Source of the DNA: Saprospirales bacterium
Lineage (GTDB): Bacteria > Bacteroidota > Bacteroidia > Chitinophagales > Saprospiraceae
Length of the DNA stretch: 64,000 nt
Assembly (NCBI GenBank): GCA_016711045.1
Contig: JADJTT010000001.1
Span: 496,001 to 560,000 of the forward strand
Direction: 5' to 3'
Positions 34,534-41,823 of this stretch are shown one piece after another. The position numbers were made by a program, and so were the translations under genes. Within the stretch, counting starts at the first letter, position 1, and each line of letters begins with the position of its first letter. The notes beneath the pieces were generated by a model. It saw only the letters and a list, made by a program, of their open reading frames with translations, made no database searches and was not told the origin of the DNA.

Positions 34534-35145
34534 ATGAAAATCACGCAATTCCTTTTTTACTCCACGCTGCTTGTATTTGCTATTGCCTGCGGCCCAGCTT
34601 CCACAGGCCAGGAAGGCGAAGCCATGGGCGCTACCGATTCCACAGGGGTCGCTGCCCCCGAAGCGGAAAATGCGCCTTACACCATCCAGGTACTGAACGC
34701 CGACCTTCCGAGTCCACGCAAAGAGATGACCGGCTCGATCGGAAGCGTCGATATCACGGTCAACTACGGAAGTCCCTCCGTGCGCGGCCGCGAGATATGG
34801 GGCGGCTTGGAGCCCTACAGCGAAGTATGGCGTTCGGGCGCCAACGAAGCTACTACCGTTCAGTTTTCAAAGAATGTACAAATCGAAGGCAAGGACCTTC
34901 CGGCCGGACGTTACGGCCTTTTTACCATCCCCGAAAAAGGAGCCTGGACGATCATTTTCAACTCCGTGGCCGATCAGTGGGGCGATTTTGAATACGATGC
35001 GACCAAAGACGTGTTGCGCGTGGAATCGACGCCCAAAACTATCAAAGAAAACGCCGAACAACTGGATTTTCTAATTGAGGGCAACACCATCGTCCTGCGC
35101 TGGGAAAAGATCGCTTTGCCGTTTTCGGTAGCTGCCACGGAGTAG
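34534..35145 (+). CDS. DUF2911 lipoprotein
   Basis: A 203-residue protein with a lipoprotein signal (VFAIAC as lipobox) and a low-complexity linker rich in Ala, Gly and Thr (residues about 22-45). The DUF2911 domain follows: VDITVNYGSPSVRGREIWG, EVWRSGANEATTVQFSKNV, DLPAGRYGLFTIP, and WTIIFNS. DUF2911 is common in Bacteroidota and of unknown function; a dense beta fold is expected. The NUDIX gene starts 5 bp after it, so the two are probably co-transcribed. Confidence 0.87.
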   Translation: MKITQFLFYSTLLVFAIACGPASTGQEGEAMGATDSTGVAAPEAENAPYTIQVLNADLPSPRKEMTGSIGSVDITVNYGSPSVRGREIWGGLEPYSEVWRSGANEATTVQFSKNVQIEGKDLPAGRYGLFTIPEKGAWTIIFNSVADQWGDFEYDATKDVLRVESTPKTIKENAEQLDFLIEGNTIVLRWEKIALPFSVAATE

Positions 35146-35149
35146 GGAC

Positions 35150-35545
35150 ATGATCCACGTCACCTGCGCCCTGATCGAACGCGATGGCCTCGTGCTTGCT
35201 GCCCAGCGTAGCGGCACGATGCGCCTGCCCTGGAAATGGGAGTTCCCCGGCGGCAAACAGGAGCCGGGTGAAACATTGGAAACTTGTATTATTCGGGAAA
35301 TAAAGGAAGAACTGGACCTTGACATCCACATCACGGGTGCGATGTCATCCCAAACCCATATCAATCAAAAAGGGATGGAGATTTGCCTCCATCCCTTTCT
35401 TTGTACGATCATCGGCGGCGAACTCCTTCTGAAAGAACACGCCCAAATAAAATGGCTCCCTCCTCAAGAGCTCCCTACCCTGGATTGGGCAGAAGCGGAT
35501 GTGCCGGTATTGGGGTCGTATCTTGCAAAGTTAGCCGCAGATTAA
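35150..35545 (+). CDS. NUDIX hydrolase, MutT-like
   Basis: A 131-residue enzyme with a complete Nudix box: GGKQEPGETLETCIIREIKEELDLDI fits G-x5-E-x7-RE-U-x-EE-x-G-U except for the Gly near the end, which is Asp. The preceding LPWKWEFPGGK and size match MutT-type 8-oxo-dGTP diphosphatases, which clean the nucleotide pool. Substrate specificity cannot be fixed from sequence. Its end overlaps the convergent QueD-like gene by 4 bp. Confidence 0.85.
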   Translation: MIHVTCALIERDGLVLAAQRSGTMRLPWKWEFPGGKQEPGETLETCIIREIKEELDLDIHITGAMSSQTHINQKGMEICLHPFLCTIIGGELLLKEHAQIKWLPPQELPTLDWAEADVPVLGSYLAKLAAD

Positions 35546-35898
35546 TCCGGCCGGTACACTACTCCGTTCGACGGCGTCTCAAACAACTCAACCTTGCTCA
35601 GCAACGGGATCGCGGGCTTCATCTGGTCGTAGATCCACATCGCCAATTCTTCAGCGGTGGTGTTCAACATGCCGGGAATATCGTTGAGCACCTGATGGTC
35701 GAGCTGCTTCTCCAGCGGCTTCCACGCAGCCTTGATTTCGCCAAAATCCATCACCCAGCCAAGCAGGGGATCGAGCGGTCCCTCCACATAGAGACGCACC
35801 CGGTAGGTGTGTCCGTGCAGGTTCTTGCACTTATGCGTATCCGGCACATTGGGTAGATAATGAGCGGCATCAAACGTAAACTCCTTAATTATCTCCAT
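35542..35898 (-). CDS. queD: 6-pyruvoyl-tetrahydropterin synthase/QueD-family protein
   Basis: A 118-residue protein from ATG 35898 (a TTG at 35904 is in frame). It has the zinc site FDAAHYL and NLHGHTY, the catalytic Cys in HKCKNLHGH, the MDFGEIK segment, and LDHQVLND, all of the QueD/PTPS family. In bacteria this enzyme usually makes 6-carboxy-tetrahydropterin for queuosine. No other queuosine genes are close, so a pterin or folate side role is possible. Confidence 0.87.
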   Translation of the reverse strand: MEIIKEFTFDAAHYLPNVPDTHKCKNLHGHTYRVRLYVEGPLDPLLGWVMDFGEIKAAWKPLEKQLDHQVLNDIPGMLNTTAEELAMWIYDQMKPAIPLLSKVELFETPSNGVVYRPD

Positions 35899-36016
35899 GA
35901 TCAATTATTATGAACTCCTCTTTTTTCCCGACAAATTTGAGTATTTTCACTGACTCAAAGCGCCCATTTGCCAACTTTTGGTAAAAAACTCATGCCTAAC
36001 AAGCTAAAAAAACTGA

Positions 36017-36391
36017 ATGGCTTCCTTCATTACCCGTTTTACCAACTACCCCGACGAAAAGCTGATCGCCATTCTGAAGGACGATCCGTCGAAGTACCAG
36101 GAAGCTGCCATTCAGGCTGCGGAAATAGTGTTGAAAAAACGCGGGTATGAACCAGAGAAGATCGAAGCTTATAAACAAGAAATGCCTGTGGTCCAGGCGG
36201 AAGACCCTTCCCAATCCAAATACCAGCGCCTGGTCTATACCATTTTTGCTATTCTCCTCCTCCTGGTCGCATTGTTTCGACTGATTATATTCGTTGAAAA
36301 CGGCCAGGTATGGCAAATGTTCGGATTCCTGCTGCTATTGATCGCCGGGGTCGTATACGCAGTACATCAATACTTGCGACCATTGCTTTGA
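36017..36391 (+). CDS. Small two-helix membrane protein
   Basis: A 124-residue protein. The N-terminal 60 residues are soluble (YPDEKLIAILKDDPSKYQEAAIQAAEIVLKKRGY is a short helical repeat seen in Bacteroidota membrane proteins), followed by two membrane segments at about residues 73-92 and 99-117. Nothing points to an enzymatic role. It stands alone between the QueD-like and TfoX-like genes. Confidence 0.65.
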   Translation: MASFITRFTNYPDEKLIAILKDDPSKYQEAAIQAAEIVLKKRGYEPEKIEAYKQEMPVVQAEDPSQSKYQRLVYTIFAILLLLVALFRLIIFVENGQVWQMFGFLLLLIAGVVYAVHQYLRPLL

Positions 36392-36523
36392 GCTTTTTCC
36401 TTGCCGGGGTCTAACCTGATGCAGGTGCAAACAGATGAAGGACTGGAGGTCCGCAGGCTGCTAAAATGGTAAATTCAGGGAAAATGCCTATTTTAGGGGG
36501 AACGAACCCCAAATTCTTTCCCC

Positions 36524-36865
36524 ATGGCCTACGATGAAAACCTCGCCGAACGCGTTCGGAATCTGCTGAAAGAAAAACGCATCCCTTTTGAAGAAAAGAA
36601 AATGATGGGTGGCTGGTGCCTGCTCATCGATGATAAAATGTGCGTTGGGGTGATCAAAGACAGCCTCATGGCCCGCATTGACCCCGACATCCACGCCGAG
36701 ATCCTCAGTCGGCCCGGCTGTCGGGAAATGGACTTCACGGGCCGGCCTATGAAGGGATATGTCTTTGTCGACCCCGACGGAATCGACCTGGATAAAGACC
36801 TGGAAGAATGGGTGCAGTTGTGCCTGGATTTTAATCCCCGCGCAAAATCGAGTAAGAAAAAGTAA
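36524..36865 (+). CDS. TfoX N-terminal domain protein
   Basis: A 113-residue protein of the TfoX-N type: KKMMGGWCLLIDDKMCVGVI, LMARIDPDIHAEIL and the closing MKGYVFVDPDGIDLDKDLEEWV match the small stand-alone form. In gamma-proteobacteria the two-domain TfoX controls competence; single-domain relatives in other phyla have no known role. A short GGGG-N6-CCCC hairpin lies just upstream (36498-36512). Confidence 0.85.
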   Translation: MAYDENLAERVRNLLKEKRIPFEEKKMMGGWCLLIDDKMCVGVIKDSLMARIDPDIHAEILSRPGCREMDFTGRPMKGYVFVDPDGIDLDKDLEEWVQLCLDFNPRAKSSKKK

Positions 36866-36908
36866 AAGTTAACTCCATTTCTATCCAATCTGCCCTACCT
36901 TTAACCTC

Positions 36909-37754
36909 ATGAGTTTGCGGACGATATTCTATTCCCTCCCCTCCTCCTGGCGGTTTTTGGCCCGGAGGCTATACTATTTGCCCACAGATTGGTGGGAATT
37001 GGCAGCAGGAAAACGCGCGCCTTTGCAGCCTCCCAAAGGACTTATCTATACGGGAGGGGGTGACTTTCTAAAGGAAGGCTCCCGCCTGCTGGAACGCTTC
37101 GTTCGCATTGGAGGATTACAGCCCCATCACCAGGTACTCGATATCGGCAGCGGCATAGGCCGGGTTGCCATTCCAATGACTCCGTACCTCAATAAAAGAG
37201 GTTTCTATGAAGGATTTGACGTGGTGGAACTGGGTGTGCGCTGGTGCCAGGAACACATTAGTCGGCGGTTCCCGAACTTCCAATTCCAATACGTGCCTCT
37301 GGCCAATGATCTCTACCGAAAAGACGGCACAGATGCCGCTACCTTTCACTTTCCCTACGGCGAAAACCAATTTGACTTCGTCATCGCCAACTCGGTATTC
37401 ACCCATATGCTGCCCAAAGAGGTCGACAACTACCTGAAAGAGATCCAACGGGTACTCAAACCCGGCGGGAAATGCTATGCTACTTTCTTTATCCTCAATG
37501 CAGCGTCCATAAGCCTCATGGCCGAACAACCCGATTTCCAGTTTCGCCACGACCACGGACACTACCGCCTCTTCGACGAAAAGGTCAAAGCCGCCAATGT
37601 GGCTTTTGAAGAAGACTATCTGATCCGGGAATTACTGAACGCCAACCAACTGAAAGCAGTGGAAACCCACTATGGCTATTGGTGTGGCCGCAATAAAGAA
37701 GCCTGTGAAGATTTTCAGGATTTCGTGTTGGTGGAGAAATTAAAAAGCCTCTAA
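36909..37754 (+). CDS. Class I SAM-dependent methyltransferase
   Basis: A 281-residue protein. Motif I (VLDIGSGIGRVAIPM) lies near residue 78, the acidic residue of motif II in FYEGFDVVELGVRW, and the post-I region FDFVIANSVFTHMLP near residue 160. The remainder (LKPGGKCYATFFILN) completes the Rossmann fold. The substrate is unknown; an N-terminal basic stretch suggests a lipid or glycan acceptor, but this is weak. The 3' end overlaps the convergent HemN-like gene by 15 bp. Confidence 0.85.
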   Translation: MSLRTIFYSLPSSWRFLARRLYYLPTDWWELAAGKRAPLQPPKGLIYTGGGDFLKEGSRLLERFVRIGGLQPHHQVLDIGSGIGRVAIPMTPYLNKRGFYEGFDVVELGVRWCQEHISRRFPNFQFQYVPLANDLYRKDGTDAATFHFPYGENQFDFVIANSVFTHMLPKEVDNYLKEIQRVLKPGGKCYATFFILNAASISLMAEQPDFQFRHDHGHYRLFDEKVKAANVAFEEDYLIRELLNANQLKAVETHYGYWCGRNKEACEDFQDFVLVEKLKSL

Positions 37755-38927
37755 CACCAGTTCCCACTCCTTCCTTCCTTTATCCGTAAGGACCAACCCT
37801 TTATCTGCGTAGCGCTCCACGAGTCCTCTTTTCTCCAACGGAGTCAGCCGATCGAGGGCAGTCCATAGAGCTGGACATTGAAATTTGGGCTCACCCCACT
37901 GGATCTCGCCCAGGCAGCGGAGGTTATTCCGGTGAAGGCGCATGAGCGCCGCTTCCTCGTCCCAGGTAATCCCCTCTGTCAACGCCAATTCTCCTTCCCG
38001 GATCTTTTGCTGATATGCGAACAGGTCGGCCCCGGTATGGGCCATGCTGCCCCAGGCGTCACTATAGGCATTAACGCCAAGGCCCAGGGTAAGGCGTGCA
38101 TATCGGGGCATATACCCCTGTATGCCAAAGGACAGATCACCGGTTTCAAATGCTTTGTAAAGCGGGTCATGGGAAAGCGCGAAACAACCTGGCGCGATCT
38201 CTTCATAGCCCAGGGGGAAGAATGCGCTACGCACTTCTTTGCGGAGGGGGCCATTCGATTCATCCATGTCCAGCCAATCCGGCCATTCCACCGCATCCGG
38301 CCGCAGGAAGATCAAGCGGTCCATCGCCTCTTTAGGATGAGTCGATTGGCCCAGGTAATCCAGGCGCCATAAGGCCTTAACAGAGCGATAGCCCATTTTG
38401 CGGGCCTGCTGCACCAGATGGAGTGCCGTATCAAAATTCGATTTTTTTTCCAGCATCCCGGCCCCCTCCAGCAGGTTGAGCCTTAGCTGCCGAAAACCAA
38501 GTTCCCAGAGCCGAAAAAGCTGGTCTTCAGTGGTTAGGAGGGGGAAAACTTCCAATATTTTCAGGCCTACCGACCAGTTGCTCAACGAGCGCCGGAGCAC
38601 CTCCAGCAGTTCTTTCCAGCGACAAGGGGAATCCAACAAGGCAAATCCTGCATCCATCCACAAAACGGAAAGCCGGGCTGGAACCGGAAAATGTACGCGG
38701 TATAATTCCCATTCCCGAATGAGGGATTGGACATAAGCAGCGGCATCCCAGGTTTCGTCGCCTACCGCAGGTACCCGGATGTGAAGGGTAATGGCAGGAT
38801 GAACAAGCAAAGCCCCCTCCACTTTTTCCATCCACCAATTCGTCGACGGGTAGGGCCTTTTCGCCACCCCTTCCCCCATGGCCTCCCGATCGGGAATAAT
38901 AAATAAACCATTTTCCACCTGTACCAT
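37740..38927 (-). CDS. HemN-like protein lacking the radical SAM cluster motif
   Basis: A 395-residue protein from ATG 38927 (TTG 38951 is also in frame). The C-terminal half is unmistakably HemN-like: LGLGVNAYSDAWGSMAHTG, YQQKIREGELALTEGITWDEEAALMRLHRNNLRCLG, and a winged-helix end (LTPLEKRGLVERYADKGLVLTDKG). The N-terminal half keeps the barrel but has lost the CxxxCxxC loop: after ITLHIRVP, where HemN has its cysteines, comes AVGDETWDAAAYVQ; the GGGTP SAM-binding motif is also gone (WMDAGFALL). It is therefore not a coproporphyrinogen dehydrogenase. It is divergent from ccoI, with an FNR-type site near its start, so a haem-sensing or haem-delivery role for the oxidase is a reasonable guess. 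Confidence 0.75.
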   Translation of the reverse strand: MVQVENGLFIIPDREAMGEGVAKRPYPSTNWWMEKVEGALLVHPAITLHIRVPAVGDETWDAAAYVQSLIREWELYRVHFPVPARLSVLWMDAGFALLDSPCRWKELLEVLRRSLSNWSVGLKILEVFPLLTTEDQLFRLWELGFRQLRLNLLEGAGMLEKKSNFDTALHLVQQARKMGYRSVKALWRLDYLGQSTHPKEAMDRLIFLRPDAVEWPDWLDMDESNGPLRKEVRSAFFPLGYEEIAPGCFALSHDPLYKAFETGDLSFGIQGYMPRYARLTLGLGVNAYSDAWGSMAHTGADLFAYQQKIREGELALTEGITWDEEAALMRLHRNNLRCLGEIQWGEPKFQCPALWTALDRLTPLEKRGLVERYADKGLVLTDKGRKEWELVLEAF

Positions 38928-38945
38928 TGGCGTTCTAATTGAACG

Positions 38946-38957
38946 TGACAAAAATCA
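38946..38957. promoter_or_regulatory. FNR/CRP-type site TGAC-AAAA-ATCA
   Basis: TGACAAAAATCA fits the FNR-type palindrome (TTGAT-N4-ATCAA), 19 bp upstream of the HemN-like ATG. Its placement near that start suggests repression, or use by the divergent ccoI promoter. Confidence 0.5.
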
Positions 38958-39018
38958 GCGAATCACGGAATTTTCGGTTTCGGTCGATAAGGTAGTCCCA
39001 TTATTCCCTACTACGAAA

Positions 39019-39084
39019 TGACAAAAATCACTACCTTCATTGATCCGGATCATGCCGGCCCCTTCCCGAACGAAGGTACTTTTG
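39019..39084 (+). promoter_or_regulatory. ccoI promoter with FNR/CRP-type site
   Basis: TGACAAAAATCA at 39019-39030 is identical to the site at 38946. TACTTTTG at 39077-39084 fits the -7 box TAnnTTTG, placing the start of transcription near 39090 and the site at about -65, close to class I activator spacing (-61.5). Confidence 0.55.
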
Positions 39085-39101
39085 AGGCCTAATTGCGTTT
39101 T

Positions 39102-41561
39102 ATGCCAGGCACACCACCTCTCACAACAAAAGACCCTGTGTCTTTAAAAGAGCCTTTGCACGTTCCTTGCTACCATTGCGGGGAACCCTGTGAAGGGTCG
39201 AATATTGCACTGGAAGACAAGATCTTCTGCTGTGAAGGATGTAAAATGGTGTACGAAATCTTAAATGAAAATGATCTCTGCCGCTATTACCAACTAGACG
39301 ATCAAGCAGGGATCAGCCTGAAAGGGCGCCGCCAGGAGCACTACGCCTATCTGGATGATAAAGAAATCCGCGAACAACTGATCGATTATTCGAATGGAGA
39401 GCATACGCGGGTTCGGTTTCACTTACCCCAGATCCATTGCGCTTCCTGTATCTGGCTCCTGGAAAACCTCTACCGGCTCAACGACGGGATCACCCAATCC
39501 AAAGTCCATTTCACTAAAAAAGAGATCCAACTCTCCTACCTGGAGTCGCAGACCAGCGTGCGAAAGATCGTCGAATTGCTCGCTTCGATAGGCTACGCCC
39601 CTGCCATTAACCTGGGCGACGCCGATAGACCCAAAGAAAAGGCGGTAAGCCGCCGGTTGTATTTCCAACTTGGAGTGGCGGGTTTTGCCTTTGGAAACAT
39701 CATGCTGCTGAGTTTCCCCGAGTACCTGGGGCTCTCGTCAGAAGAAGACCAGTTCTTCCAACACATATTTGGATATGGAAATATCCTGCTGGCCATCCCG
39801 GTCGTTTTCTACAGCGGCTGGGATTACCTCCGCTCAGCCGCCCTGAGCCTGCGGCATGGCCATTTTAATATGGATGTACCGATCAGTCTGGGCATCATCA
39901 CCTTGTTCGTCCGCTCTGTGTTCGACATCCTGACAACGGGAGGCGCCGGATATCTCGATTCGCTGGCAGGCCTGGTTTTTTTTCTGCTGATCGGGAAATG
40001 GTTTCAGCAAAAGACCTTTTATCACCTCGCTTTCGACCGCGACTATCGATCGTATTTCCCCATCGCCGCACTGTTGAAAGACGGAGCCGGCGAGCGTTCC
40101 GTTCCGGTGCAAAAGCTGGACCCCGGACAAACGATCATTGTTAAAAACGGAGAATTGGTGCCCGCAGACGGACTGCTTGTCAAGGGGGGCGCTCAGATCG
40201 ATTATAGCTTTGTGACCGGTGAAGCCGAGCCGGTTCATATACCGATAGGCGAAAAGCTCTATGCCGGTGGCCGGCAGGTCGGAGAACGAATCGAGGTCAC
40301 GCTTACCAAAAAAGTGTCGCAAAGCTATCTGACCCAATTGTGGAACGACGAAGCGTTCCAAAAAGACGAAGACTCCACCACACAAAGACTGGCCGATAAG
40401 GTAGGTCGCTATTTCACGTTTATTATCCTGCTTGTCTCTTTCGCCACGCTGGCCTACTGGCTACCGCGCGACCTGTCTATCGCCATCAATGCCTTCACCG
40501 CTGTGTTGATCGTGGCATGCCCTTGTGCGGTGGCGCTCGCCGTGCCGTTCACCTTTGGAAACAGTATCCGGATACTGGCGCACAACCAGTTTTTTCTCAA
40601 AAATATTCACGTGCTGGAAGGGCTGCGAAATATTCAATCCATTGTGTTCGACAAGACGGGCACACTGACAGGGGTCAGACATACCGAGGGCCAATATGTT
40701 GGGGAAGCACTCCATGCATTGGAAAAACAAATGGTCCAATCGCTCGTCCGCCAGTCGGCACACCCGGCTAGCCAGCAGCTCGATCAATGGCTGGGCAACA
40801 CAGGGGGGCCTTTAGAAATAAGCCAGTTTGAGGAAATTGCCGGGCAAGGAGTACAGGGCGTTGCGGATGGCCGACAGATACAGGTGGGCTCCAGGACATT
40901 CACCGGGGCGCCCCCAACAGCCGGCGAAGGGGTATTTATTAGGATCGATGGTGATATCAAAGGACGATTTGAAATGGGCAGTCGCTACCGCCTCGGGCTG
41001 GAGGAGGTGGTGCAATCCCTGAAAACCCGTTATCGCCTATTCCTGTTGTCGGGTGATAACGACCGGGAGCGCGCGCATTTGGAACCGATATTCGGAGGGA
41101 AAGATGCCCTTCTCTTTCAGCAAAGTCCGGGAGAAAAACTGCAGTTCGTCAAAAAATTGCAGGCAGACGGCAAGAAGGTATGTATGATTGGCGACGGCCT
41201 CAACGATGCAGGTGCGTTGCGCCAGAGCGACACAGGGATCGTGCTGACGGAAAACACCAATAACTTTACCCCTGCCAGCGATGCTATTCTCCATGCCGGA
41301 CAGTTTCACAGGTTGCCCCTGCTCCTGGATTTTGCCCGGAAGAACATTCACCTGGTATATGCTGCCTATAGCTTTGCGGTAGCGTATAATATTATTGGAT
41401 TAAGCTTTGCCGTACAAGGGACCCTCTCTCCGGTCGTTGCGGCTATCTTAATGCCCGCCAGTTCGATCACTATCGTACTGTTCGGGGTGTTGTCCAGCAA
41501 TTTATTGGCACGAAAGATGCAACTACATATTTGGGGTGATAAAAATCAGTCAATTGTCTGA
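39102..41561 (+). CDS. ccoI: CcoI-type copper P1B-ATPase
   Basis: An 819-residue heavy-metal ATPase (ATG 39102; TTG 39093 in frame). The N-terminus has the Cys-rich module CYHCGEPC...CCEGCKMVYEIL typical of CcoI/FixI, then an HMA domain (LPQIHCASCIWLLENL). The membrane ion site is C473-P-C475 (VACPCAVALAVP), the phosphorylation site D517 (FDKTGTLT), and the hinge GDGLNDAGAL. It pumps copper across the inner membrane for assembly of the CuB centre of cbb3 oxidase. An FNR-type site overlaps its 3' end. Confidence 0.92.
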   Translation: MPGTPPLTTKDPVSLKEPLHVPCYHCGEPCEGSNIALEDKIFCCEGCKMVYEILNENDLCRYYQLDDQAGISLKGRRQEHYAYLDDKEIREQLIDYSNGEHTRVRFHLPQIHCASCIWLLENLYRLNDGITQSKVHFTKKEIQLSYLESQTSVRKIVELLASIGYAPAINLGDADRPKEKAVSRRLYFQLGVAGFAFGNIMLLSFPEYLGLSSEEDQFFQHIFGYGNILLAIPVVFYSGWDYLRSAALSLRHGHFNMDVPISLGIITLFVRSVFDILTTGGAGYLDSLAGLVFFLLIGKWFQQKTFYHLAFDRDYRSYFPIAALLKDGAGERSVPVQKLDPGQTIIVKNGELVPADGLLVKGGAQIDYSFVTGEAEPVHIPIGEKLYAGGRQVGERIEVTLTKKVSQSYLTQLWNDEAFQKDEDSTTQRLADKVGRYFTFIILLVSFATLAYWLPRDLSIAINAFTAVLIVACPCAVALAVPFTFGNSIRILAHNQFFLKNIHVLEGLRNIQSIVFDKTGTLTGVRHTEGQYVGEALHALEKQMVQSLVRQSAHPASQQLDQWLGNTGGPLEISQFEEIAGQGVQGVADGRQIQVGSRTFTGAPPTAGEGVFIRIDGDIKGRFEMGSRYRLGLEEVVQSLKTRYRLFLLSGDNDRERAHLEPIFGGKDALLFQQSPGEKLQFVKKLQADGKKVCMIGDGLNDAGALRQSDTGIVLTENTNNFTPASDAILHAGQFHRLPLLLDFARKNIHLVYAAYSFAVAYNIIGLSFAVQGTLSPVVAAILMPASSITIVLFGVLSSNLLARKMQLHIWGDKNQSIV

Positions 41562-41601
41562 TTATTGTCATTAGGCTAAAAATCGGGCTTGTACTATTTT
41601 G
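41537..41601 (+). promoter_or_regulatory. ccoS-ccoNO promoter with two FNR/CRP-type sites
   Basis: TGAT-AAAA-ATCA at 41537-41548 and TGAT-TATT-GTCA at 41559-41570 are 22 bp apart (centre to centre). A -7-like box TATTTTG ends at 41601, so the second site is about 42 bp before the predicted transcription start, the class II position for FNR/CRP activators. The first site lies inside the end of ccoI. The same two-site geometry recurs before the stress-protein gene at 48220-48284. Confidence 0.65.
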
Positions 41602-41637
41602 CGTGAGTTTTTCAGGACTTTTTAGTTACTTCGACTT

Positions 41638-41817
41638 ATGAAAATCATCCTTTTGCTCATTTTCATCAGCCTGATTGTTGCCTTGGGTTTCCTTGGCGCC
41701 TTCTTTTGGGCCGTCCGTTCCGGACAGTATGAGGATGAATACACCCCTTCCATTCGTATCCTCCTGGACGACGAGCCGTCGTCACAAAACGATAATCCAG
41801 CAACTTCCAAAAAGTAA
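41638..41817 (+). CDS. ccoS: CcoS, cbb3 oxidase maturation protein
   Basis: A 59-residue protein with one N-terminal membrane helix (ILLLIFISLIVALGFLGAFFW) and the family motif FFWAVRSGQYEDEYTPSIRIL. It lies between ccoI and ccoNO as in most cco clusters. CcoS is needed for insertion of haem and CuB into the catalytic subunit. The gene stops 6 bp before the ccoNO ATG. Confidence 0.88.
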   Translation: MKIILLLIFISLIVALGFLGAFFWAVRSGQYEDEYTPSIRILLDDEPSSQNDNPATSKK

Positions 41818-41823
41818 TTCTGT

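Noticed and set aside
36401..36470. Riboswitch-like structured leader before the TfoX-like gene
   Set aside because: Short complementary pieces are present, but no known riboswitch core could be matched by eye.
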